Assembly: GCA_946894095.1 (NCBI GenBank)
Contig: OX335650.1
Span: 20,620,001-20,684,000, forward strand
From: Incurvaria masculella
Lineage: Eukaryota; Arthropoda; Insecta; Lepidoptera; Incurvariidae
Direction: 5' to 3'
DNA length: 64,000 nucleotides
A program made the position numbers and the translations under genes. The notes beneath the pieces are model-generated. The model was not told the DNA's origin. It did not search any database and saw nothing but the letters and a program-made list of their open reading frames with translations. Below, in pieces: positions 57,201 through 64,000 of this stretch. The first letter of the stretch is position 1. Every line of letters begins with the position of its first letter.

Positions 57201-60200
57201 GTTATCGTTGCCATTTTTGTCGCGACCTCCTAGTCTAATAAGGCCCACGGAGCTCCCTCCTCCGTGATAAGGCCCATTGGAAAGTCCAACACTGCATCGG
57301 ACGTCAATAGCCATAGACATTCACAATATGGCCTGCGTCCAGTAATTCTTTGGATTATTCATTAATTAATTCTGTGGATAAGGCAAGTTGTTCGAAAAAG
57401 CATGCAATTCCCAAAAGACAACAGTAAAAAATAAAAAGAAAATAAAATAAAAGAGGGGCTTGCTCTGGAAGTGAAATAAGTTAAAAAAGTAAAAGCCACT
57501 CACCCCGTTTTGGCGAAATCTGTCCACAGTTGTGTCATACGTTCAGTCATGAGACGGTCTCTGCCGTTAAGAGGCGTCAATCTGAACGATGGACGAAATA
57601 GATAGAAAAGTTCATCAGTGTGCGTGGCACCACGCTCAAAAGGCACTTGGGCAACAAGCACTTTACCAAAATTATTGAAGGAGTTATACTTGAAGTAGTA
57701 GTTGAATACCGGCTCGCTAGAAGTGTTCAGATGCAATTCCGTGGACCTCACAGCGTGCACGTGGAAAAATGCGTCAGAGGTGAAGTCCACCATTGCATTG
57801 ACATTTCCTCGGCTAATCGGTTGCCCGTCGAAGTAGAAATCCTTCACAAGTTGGGTGACTGCCTTTTTGACGTCGATCGTTGGGAACGCGAGGTTTTCGG
57901 GTAAAAAGGTTTCGAAGTTAGAATTCGCCTTTTCTATCGCCTCGTCCGTTGGATTCCGGATGAAATACAGCCCTTCCTTGTTGTTGTAACCGATTATCGT
58001 GGGAACCTTGTTGTACGATCCCGACTGCAAAATTGTATACGGCGATTCGGTAAAAATCGGCTCAATTCCGGGGATTTCTTTTTCGATGCAGGTTGTGAAG
58101 CTGAATTTTTCAGTGATCTCATCGGAGTCTGTGGCCATTAATAATTCGTTACGGCTAGCGTTGCTGTATATTTGCAATAGTACCTTAGGGTCGACTGTTT
58201 TGAAGCCGAGTTTTTCTGCGACTCTACTGGCACTGCCAATAGGATCTAGAGACATAATAAACGGTGATATGGCAGTGCTACTTTCGAGTATAGCGCGATG
58301 GAAAAGTCCTCGCGCTGCTTTGGAGATGATCATAAAATGTACAGATGCGGCTCCAGCACTCTCGCCAAATATCGTCACCGACGTCGGGTCCCCGCCGAAG
58401 AATCGGATGTTTTTGTTTACCCAGCGCAAAGCGGCCAGTTGGTCTTTGAGTCCGGCGTTTCCGGGGGCTTCTTCTATCCCCAAGCAGAGGAAGCCCCAAG
58501 AGCCCAGCCTATATGTGATGGTTACTACGACTACGCCCTTCTCTACTAAAGGCTCAGCGCCTAATATTAAGGAGGAGCTGCCTCCGAGGTAAAAACCCCC
58601 GCCATGGATGAACAACATTACCGGTGCTGGTCGCTCGGGGCTGGCATTTTTTGGAACATAGATATTGAGGATGAGGCAGTCCTCGCTCCCTAGTGGTAAC
58701 TGGATGAGGGGCACCAGCTGGATACAGGTTCTGCCCTGTATGGCGTCGTATGTGTTTTTCCAATTTGGTGGATCTCCCGGGGCCTGTAAGCAAAAAGGTA
58801 CAGTAATAGGATATCTATAAAAAATATAATGTACTAATAGCAACGTCATTGATTTTTTTCAAAGTGTACTTAATGTTGATGTTGGTTAAACATCTACGTA
58901 TGTAAAGTTTGATTTTGTAGGTGACGCCTCGGGTGACGCCCACCAATATTAATACACTGGGTAAACCGAATTTAGGCGTTTGTCAAAACTTTTTTCAACA
59001 TATTGACAGCTAAATTTACGTTCCGAATTTAAAATGCGCGCCTTTGATGCACTATAACGTTCATAGCGAGGCGGAACATTCTGGAAGAAACTACAAACAT
59101 CAAGTTTTGAGCGGCTCGTAGCCTAGTGGCGCAGGGACTTGCGTAGCATACCAGAGGTCTGAGTTCAAATCCTCGTCTCGTTCATTTACCACTTTCTTTT
59201 TCATTCTGAGTTGGATAAGTGTATTTCGTCACGAATGCAAGCTGCTTCATGGTTCGGAATCCATGTAAAACTGTAGGTCCCGTTGGTACCGTCGCATTGG
59301 ATGAAAAGACGGTCGAAGCGGCAATGAAAAATTGTCCGTGTTTTCCATCCAGTTCAATGTAGCCGTGCTCATAAAAGGGAAGGTCCTGGCATGGCACCTA
59401 ATTCCTTTGGAAATGTGGAGTACTGGGCTAGTTATAACGTTAGTTGTGTGGTATTAGCCATCATGTCAGGTTGCATACAAAAAACTGTTGCAAAGAGTAA
59501 ACAAACGCCAACATTCGGTCGGTGAATTGATAATGGCGGGCGTCACCTTACGGATATGATTTTCAAAATCATGTAAATGCAAGCTTTAGATGTTCACCTA
59601 CATTGGTTAGTTAACATATATTGGTTTCATCAAATGCGTTTTACTGCATTTGTGAAAACCGGCCAAGCGCGAGTCGGACTCGCACGCGAAGGGTTCCGTA
59701 ACATCGTACATAATTTAACACCAAAATAACACGTTTTTTGTATGGGGCCCAATTTCATTTTTATATTTTTTTTATTTTACAATACACACTCTGTGTAAAT
59801 TTCAGCTGCCTACCTATTACGGTTCATGAGATACAGCCCTGTGACAGACGGGACGGACGGACAGCGGAGGACTAGTAATAGGGTTCCGTTTTCACCCTTT
59901 GGGTACGCCCCAACCCTAAAAAGGAAGTTATGTTGACGCACCTGCATGTATAAGTTAAGAAGCCTCCAATAAAGAGTTCAATGCCACCATTGTGTCCACA
60001 GGCGATTTGCCCAACCTTGGCTAACCTTGCCAAAATGTACGTGAGTGTGTTTGAATGAATGAATTATCATAGATCGCTAAGATATGTTGGACCTTCATTA
60101 CATGAAGCGGAATTTATGAACGTGTTTACCTAAGGACGACGTTGACTGAGGAAAATGATTTTATCTTATTGAGTTGAGTCATAGTAGTCACTTAGAACGG

Positions 60201-62322
60201 CCCGTAAGCTATGCTCCCGATACAAACGTAGTTTACTAATCATTTGGAAACCGCTATTCCAATTAAATTGATATTTAATATCTAATATCAGGTAACAAAT
60301 ATCTGTGTCTGCATGCTTTTGTTTTTTTTGAAAAATCCAAACCGAATGAAATGAATGCTAAAAGAAAATCTTCATACGAATTTTGTTTTCTCTGTGGTTT
60401 GACCCAGAATACATTTACCGAAAAAACAAAGGCATGCAGACACAGATATTTATAGCCTAATATTAGATACCAAATATCAAGTAAGTTGGAACATTCAGTG
60501 GTTTTCCAATCATTAGTAAACTACGTTTGTATGGGAGGCGAAATTTTCAGGTGCTTACGGGCCAACCTTACGCCGCCGGACTAAACCGATTTTGTATGGT
60601 TAGTCCGGTGCTAATCTCGTACAAGTTTTGACAAGTTCTCTCTGAACCCGACTGCTAGGTATCTATACATTTTTAGGGTTCCGTACCCAAACGGTGAAAA
60701 CGGAACCCTATTACTAAGCCTCCGCTGTCCGTCCGTCCTTCCGTCCGTCTTTAACAGGGCTGTATCTCGTGCAGGCACGTAGGTAGGCAGCTGAAATTTT
60801 CACAGAGTGTGTATTTATTTTGGCGCTATAACAACAAAACCGGCCAAGTGCGAGTCGGACTCACACACAAAGGATTCCGTACCATCGTACAAGATTTAAC
60901 TCAAAAAATCCCGTTTTTTGTATGGGACCCCCTTTAATTATTATGATTTTATTATTTTACCTATTTGTTGTTGTAGCGGCAAAATAAATACACACTCTGT
61001 GAAAATTTCAGCTGCCTACCTATTACGATTCATGAGATACAGCCCTGTGACAGACGGACGGACGGACGGACGGACGGAAAGCGGAGCCTTAGTAATAGGT
61101 TCCGTTTTCACCCTTTGGGTACGAAACCCTAAAAAAAGGTAAAATAAGGGGTGGTCCCATACAAACAACGTGATTTTTTTGTGTTAAATCTTGTGCGATG
61201 GTACGGAACCCTTCGTGTGCGAGTCCGACTCGCACTTGGCCGGTTTTTTATTGTACGGCATGAGCCTCGGATGATAAAAAAGAGGCATTCGAATGTTAAC
61301 TAATCGATGTCACCCGGTGTCTGGTAATATCGATTAGTAAACATAACTCGGTGGTAGAGTAAAGCCCGCCCTAATTAGAATGCGATGGCATTGGATGGAA
61401 AGGTGGTCGAAGCGGCAATGAAAAATGTTATGTGTTTTCTATCCAGTACAATGTATAAGTTCTCTATCCAGTTCTCATGAAATGGCACCCAATTTCTTAG
61501 TGTGGTGTGTTTATCTAACATGAAAAGAAAAGTGTGTTATGTATGACACATGTATTATACACAGCCGTGTTTGGTTCCATATAAAATATTTACTAAGTGG
61601 AAACTTTAGTTCAAATAAAATTAAATTCATTCATCGTTCAAATGAACTGCTTAACCTATTTAATCTTTTCTTTATATTTTCTGCCATCAAAAATATATCT
61701 TTTTAGGCTGGAGTGCACCGGTTAGTATTATAGTTCTGGTTATAGATTTATAAGGACGGATATATTTTAATTTTAAAATGATCACTAACCAGAGATGGGG
61801 TACACCAGCCTTAGTGATGTTTTTTATGTACATCGCGAGATCTGGTGCACGCCAGACTCTCAGTCCGACGGCAATAGGGTTTTACAATGTTTTCAGAGGG
61901 TGCGAAAGCCATGCCACAATTTAGCCTGTATATAAAGGACCTACAGGATCGGTTGGTTCGTATAGGAAGAATGTGGACAGTGTATCGGTGAATTCCTGCC
62001 TGACGCGCGTTGAGCGATGGTATAGTAAGGACAGGGAAATGGGGTATGAAACCCTACATCTCTTCAAGGTGGAGTCTCTAAATCATATCAGAAACCTACT
62101 AAAAAAAATACGAATACTGACCTGAAATTTCTTTTCTACAGTGGCGTACGGTATCGCCAAGTATTTGTCGTGCGTTTCTTCGGCGATGCCTCTCAACTTT
62201 CCCTGTGGGATCTCGACGACAGGGGTCCATTGGAAATCAAAAAAACCCACGCCACATTTCGGCGTTATCAGCACACATAACACCGATAGCCCTACCAACT
62301 TAGAACTGTGGTTTTGTGGCAT
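51253..62322 (-). CDS. Secreted carboxylesterase, three exons (upstream paralogue)
   Basis: Insect carboxylesterase (alpha/beta hydrolase; hydrolyses esters, such as odorant, hormone or xenobiotic esters; the substrate is unknown). Exons: 62122-62322, 57504-58783, 51253-51421; GT-AG, phases 0 and 2, 549 residues (family usually 530-570). The start is the ATG aligning with the paralogue (MPQNHSSKLVGLSVLCVLIT); an earlier in-frame ATG at 62400 exists. The hydrophobic N-terminus fits a signal peptide. Oxyanion HGGG is about residues 127-130, the nucleophile Ser about 209 in GESAGAAS, Glu about 337 in GYNNKEGL, His about 455 in ATHTDELF, so the triad is complete. The moth-type run CLGIEEAPGNAGLKDQLAAL is present. 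No frame breaks. Intron 2 is 6.1 kb because it contains a gypsy element; intron 1 (3.3 kb) is repeat-rich. Confidence 0.92.
52356..52506 (-). repeat. 3' LTR of the gypsy element
   Basis: TAGTAGGTATGCAGATTACA ... CATATACACTAT on the plus strand, 151 bp, identical to 56862-57012. Confidence 0.93.
52528..56823 (-). CDS. Gypsy gag-pol polyprotein, single frame
   Basis: 1431 residues without interruption. Gag-like helical region to about residue 200, then two CCHC zinc knuckles (about 211-246: CKVCGYGNHTAENC and CNICAKIGHLKKMC). The aspartic protease has its DSG near residue 299. Reverse transcriptase follows, with DLSSAYNQL and the catalytic FLDD (F in place of the usual Y; near residue 590). 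RNase H begins LTVDAGPGGLGAILSQ, and the integrase has an H-H-C-C finger and a DDE core (HLDFLGP, VTDNGTSF, HPASNGQAESF). The tail is Pro/Ser/acidic. Gag and pol share one frame with no frameshift or stop between them. Lineage undetermined; the short LTRs and single frame resemble the mag group. Confidence 0.95.
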   Translation of the reverse strand: MARMFGNVDIFDHKQQEWAVYKSRLLHWFLANDVTEETDKAAVRRKAILVSSLSEDSYRLVRDLAFPQDVGTVTFDRLTALFDAHFTAKRCGFADRAAFYRAEQETGEEFVDWAARVRGLALHCGFTAQLEETLRDRFVLGMLPGPEREKIFEKEVATLTLSTAVALAQGVRSARMAAKTTAEVCKVSAQTGPAVAGRDRRTGAVTGGIKCKVCGYGNHTAENCRFKNFKCNICAKIGHLKKMCPQKGVKDASYYLEAHSSGAGRGDDGKPIYNIRCDHGKPMTQSVLLNNIEINFQIDSGSAVTAISEKLYEKYFQGIRLTPSKIILVNYTGGRIDSLGTIRLSVTYDGRTSELDVYVVRNAATALLGRDFISAFQLELGPVRYCASTDEMAIKQIFNRYPTVFSKEIGCFNKYKVHLSMKQNSKPNFFKARTVSFALKDRVNAEIDHMVESGVLEPVSHSEYASPIVPVLKANGSVRICADFSVSINKQLEIDQYPLPRIDELFAKLHGGDEFTKLDLSSAYNQLVLDKDSQGYTCINTQKGLFKYTRLIFGLASAPAIFQRAMETTLAGVEGVLVFLDDILITGRDRREHLDRLEVVLQKLRDAGFTLQRNKCMFFQKSVTYLGYVIDKRGLHKSDEKVRAMLEVESPKNANQLKSFLGLVNYYRSFIPNASAILSPLHNLLRKDTRWGWTSKHDSAMKKIKSELASDRVLAHYNPRARLYLTVDAGPGGLGAILSQLDPTREGRECERPLCFASRSLSPAEKNYSQIQKEATAIIFGVRKFHHYLYGRSDPFILKTDHKPLLTIFGSHKGIPEVSANRLQRYALFLSAYNFKIVYVKGPDNAADYLSRAPLPPPTVPRSLPPAGAGAAGREGEAEGEGDLPVAGDIAAYVHFVADGALPVSLDDLRRETEADSCLKTVSNYVMKGWPRKINDEKLKPYFYCRLQLSLESGCLMRGHKVVVPKVFRERMLEELHRTHLGIVKTKAEARSRFWWPQIDAQIERHIGGCDVCTQLRAAPPRAPIACWPYPPHPWYRVHLDFLGPINNKMFLVIIDAYSKWVECFMMGSGYSSAAVIEKIQEVMSRFGVWHTCVTDNGTSFTSSEFNNFCVLNGISHVTTPAYHPASNGQAESFVKIVKKGIKSIALKYDSPKIMQVKLLEYLFAYRNSRHSTTERSPADLLFGRQLRCRLDVLRPSAAAPSPRSPDRLADTVRKNQSLQIKNHGGTRSKNFHKGDNVFCKMYGPRQKEYWKKGVVIRVLGNNTYSIAVEGGDSVVKKHKNQVIEDKGPIAAASTPPLQPQPAAPGDRTRGVRPSSVSSDGDGGDYVTWSPPPPRPPAVVRSPPSAEEPARPVLGTPRAEETVVEVDVHREPPAVSSDEDADSVYGDTHDVPEVEEVMQDEEGAPPVREETTSETPSRRLTRARKKINYKI
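56849..56861 (-). other. Primer-binding site of the gypsy element
   Basis: Minus strand TTGGCGACGAGG begins at the inner edge of the 5' LTR. Its beginning resembles tRNA 3' ends used as primers by other elements (TGGCGAC). The tRNA identity is not determined. Confidence 0.55.
56862..57012 (-). repeat. 5' LTR of the gypsy element
   Basis: 151 bp, identical to 52356-52506. It contains a CA-rich run (CACGCACACACACACA) present in both copies. Confidence 0.93.
57101..57162. repeat. Perfect 29-bp stem hairpin with 4-nt loop
   Basis: CCCTCTGAAGCTAAATGTGT and CGGTCTGCC (57101-57129), loop AACA, then the exact inverse (57134-57162). The stem sequence is one end of the inverted-repeat element around the gypsy insertion. 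Confidence 0.8.
59109..59405 (+). mobile_element. tRNA-derived SINE, copy 3 (best preserved)
   Basis: Head GAGCGGCTCGTAGCCTAGTG with A box, B box GAGTTCAAATCC near 59160, then body CATTCTGAGTTGGATAAG, TGGATGAAAAGACGGTCGAA, GCGGCAATGAAAAATTG, and end GGTCCTGGCATGGCACCTAA. Body-only pieces lie at about 49750-49850, 61382-61505 and 62703-62790, all within the esterase cluster. Located in esterase intron 1. Confidence 0.7.
59655..59925 (-). repeat. GGTTCC...CCGTCCG repeat, inverse copy
   Basis: Begins AAAACCGGCCAAGCGCGAGT and ends GTTTTCACCCTTTGGGTACG, that is, the inverse of the order at 24416-24710. Confidence 0.65.
60215..60535. mobile_element. Palindromic MITE
   Basis: CCGATACAAACGTAGTTTAC and TAATCATTTGGAAACC on the left are mirrored by GGTTTTCCAATCATTAGTAA and ACTACGTTTGTATGGG on the right. 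TCTGTGTCTGCATGC is mirrored by GCATGCAGACACAGA nearer the centre. About 320 bp. Confidence 0.75.
60556..60655. mobile_element. Third copy of the 8.8/30.2-kb MITE (inverse)
   Basis: GCCGGACTAAACCGATTTTG, TATGGTTAGTCCGGTGCTAA, then TCTCTCTGAACCC, the inverse of the other copies. Confidence 0.6.
60669..61251 (+). repeat. GGTTCC...CCGTCCG repeat interrupted by a second copy of itself
   Basis: The outer copy has its left half at 60669-60835 (GGGTTCCGTACCCAAACGG to GCTATAACAACAAA) and its right half at about 61140-61251 (GGTAAAATAAGGGGTGGTCC to GCACTTGGCCGG). Between them lies a full copy in inverse at 60836-61139 (AAAACCGGCCAAGTGCGAG to CACCCTTTGGGTACGAAACC). A (CGGA)n run marks the inner copy near 61060-61078. 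Confidence 0.65.
61252..62121. other. Remaining esterase intron 1
   Basis: A SINE-body fragment at about 61382-61505 (GGAAAGGTGGTCGAAGCGGC). Otherwise nothing recognisable. Confidence 0.5.
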
Positions 62323-63280
62323 GACTGATCTAGCTGAAGAGACGTCAAAGCGCCGACTGACTCCAACGAACTTGACTCGAAGAGCACTTCGCTGTAGCAT
62401 TGACCATCAACCGTGCTAACATGATTGTTGACCATGATATTGCTGTCAAACATTGAGCGGCAAGCCGAGGTGCCTGCCTTTACAAATGTATTGTAAAATT
62501 CTTACATTTGCTTGCTATGCTGTTTACATTCCAAAATAATAATTTTCCTAAACAGTCATAAGACATGCTGAAATGCGTATCAAACTTGTGTTTTCGGTGC
62601 GAAGAGACACTATATGTTGGTATGACTACAGATTCACAACCAATATTTATTAATCCATGGTAAGGTATAGCGTTTTTAATTATAGAAAATAAATTCGTAA
62701 AAAATTGGATGAAAAGATGGTCGAAGCGGCAATTATTTATATCTAGTTCAATGATCGTGCACATAAAGGCATGGCACCTAATTCACCTGTTGGGGTAATA
62801 TAATGACGATATGGGTGTGGTATTTAGCCATCCATGAAAAGTCTACTACAAGGTCGACGTCAATATGACAGAAAGAGAGATCGAATGCATCTCTACATAT
62901 TTCCGGTGTAACAATATGATAGTATGCATCGACCAGGCATGTCAACGACGCATGTATAACTTGTGATCAATTATATTTATTCTATTTTTAGAAACAGTGT
63001 CAAGGCAATGGCGATTACATACCTGCAGCTAATTTATTGCAGGTGGAGCTATTATAATTATTGAATTAAGTGGTCTCGCTGCATTCCTATAAAATTCAGT
63101 GTCTGGCGTCTGTCTGGCTGTTATCGTGCAACTTGAGAACCCCTTACTTGATTTGGATGCAGTTTGTTTCTGCGTATAGATTTTTTTTTTGAACACTCAA
63201 CCACACCACGATACCAAACACCACATCCCTAAGGAACGAGGTACCATGCCAGGAAATTAAATGACACAAATTATAAGCCC
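62323..63280. other. Upstream region of the esterase
   Basis: Bases 62323-62520 resemble the equivalent region of the paralogue (50093-50280). A SINE-body fragment lies at 62703-62790. No defined promoter motif can be named. Confidence 0.45.
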
Positions 63281-63362
63281 ATCTTAAGGATCAGGTTCAT
63301 CAAACATAGTGTGAAGAAGCACCTGGCCGTCCGGTATGGATTTCGCAGCCCCCATGAAAGTT
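63281..63362 (+). mobile_element. LINE 3' end fragment
   Basis: AAACATAGTGTGAAGAAGCA and CCTGGCCGTCCGGTATGGAT match 20910-20960, the C-terminal coding end of the LINE at 19.6-21.0 kb. Confidence 0.6.
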
Positions 63363-63625
63363 GGAAAGTGAATCTGTCTGTCTGTCGCGTTTTACGCCTA
63401 AATCGCTGAACCAATACTGATGCATTTTGTTATAGAGATATTCTGGAACTTGGAGAAGGACAAAGGCTACCTTTTGTGGCGAAAACAAAACTCAAAGGGG
63501 GTGAAACAGGGGATGAAAGTATGTAAGTTTGTATGGCGAACTCAAATATTATCTCTAATAATTCAGCCCGACATCAGTCTAAAACGACATTAACCCGAGC
63601 GGAGCCGAGTGCCTCAGCTAGTCCT
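63363..63625. repeat. Interspersed repeat (CGGAGCCGAGTGCCTCAGCTAGT family)
   Basis: Starts after a CTGTCTGTCTGTC run and ends GCGGAGCCGAGTGCCTCAGC, the inverse of the motif near 23258. The rest of the window to 64000 shows nothing further. Confidence 0.5.
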
Positions 63626-64000
63626 TAATAATAATAAAAAAGTAAAATCAGAACAAAGTCTAGAGAACCTCTTATTTGTGTATGGTTTGAATTTAAAAGT
63701 TAAGCCTCTTCAAAGAATAAACATATGAAACCGCCATTCGACCAATGGGGATGAAAACTGATTATTTATCACGACAGGTGGCGTCCAAGCGAGCTCACCT
63801 AGAAGATTTGTCAAAGGTGTCAGATACCATACAAAATAAAACAGAATATATTTTAAAATGTTGTTTACTCATCCCACGTAATTAAAATGACTCAATTTTC
63901 TCGCTATTATTGTGAGAATTATTTTTTCAAAGTCATCATAATCAAATGAAGTAGTAGGAAAGAAAATATCACAAAACATAACCTATAATATTTCATTTCA

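Larger units (their letters stand above)
51974..57232. mobile_element. Inverted-repeat element carrying the gypsy insertion
   Basis: The block at about 51974-52104 (GATAAGGTAAATGGCTGAAT, GGGTTCACA, CTAAATATGTCGGTCTG, AAGTGGTTGCGTTATGTAG) is repeated in inverse at about 57055-57232. The gypsy element lies between the two, so the older inverted-repeat element was the insertion target. Its own class is unknown. Confidence 0.55.

Noticed and set aside
1..64000. CRISPR arrays, bacterial operons or prophage
   Set aside because: None present; the sequence is eukaryotic with spliced genes.

Overview
This window looks like nuclear genomic DNA of a moth or butterfly. The genes are split by many GT-AG introns, the intergenic DNA is AT-rich, and interspersed repeats are very dense: short inverted-repeat MITEs, tRNA-headed SINE-like units, RTE and CR1/Jockey-type LINEs, a Penelope-like element and a Ty3/gypsy element. 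The species assignment is inference. There is no bacterial-style operon, no CRISPR array and no rRNA.

Layout. 1-3.2 kb: repeats only (a MITE, a 263-bp tandem duplication, a LINE ORF2 tail). 3.4-7.5 kb, minus strand: a complete seven-exon Vps36 (ESCRT-II). 7.7-10.4 kb: nested inverted-repeat elements. 11.25-19.58 kb, plus strand: a THAP-domain P-element/THAP9-type transposase gene with a proline-rich exon tandemly repeated four times. It is broken by two in-frame stops and by a TTAA-flanked MITE lying inside a catalytic-domain exon. 19.6-21.0 kb: a degraded LINE. 22.2-28.4 kb, plus strand: a coiled-coil protein that may be HMMR/RHAMM-like. 28.5-29.15 kb: a Tigger/pogo-like remnant. 31.06-35.9 kb, minus strand: a complete five-exon splicing factor SF3A2 gene.

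36.3-44.0 kb is a very large imperfect palindrome. Its arms share about 1.8 kb of non-element DNA plus a 5'-truncated RTE retrotransposon. One arm also carries an inverted Penelope-like fragment with two hammerhead-ribozyme-like motifs. 45.1-62.3 kb, minus strand: two tandem paralogous carboxylesterases with the same three-exon design. The downstream copy (45.1-50.1 kb) has one in-frame stop. The upstream copy (51.25-62.3 kb) is open, and its second intron holds a young Ty3/gypsy element with identical 151-bp LTRs and an uninterrupted 1431-residue gag-pol frame. The last 1.7 kb has only repeat debris.

The host genes have unrelated jobs: endosomal sorting (Vps36), pre-mRNA splicing (SF3A2), a probable mitotic or microtubule coiled-coil protein, and secreted esterases. 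Only the two esterases form a functional cluster. Most of what is unusual here comes from mobile DNA: nested insertions, inverted duplications and one ageing transposase gene.
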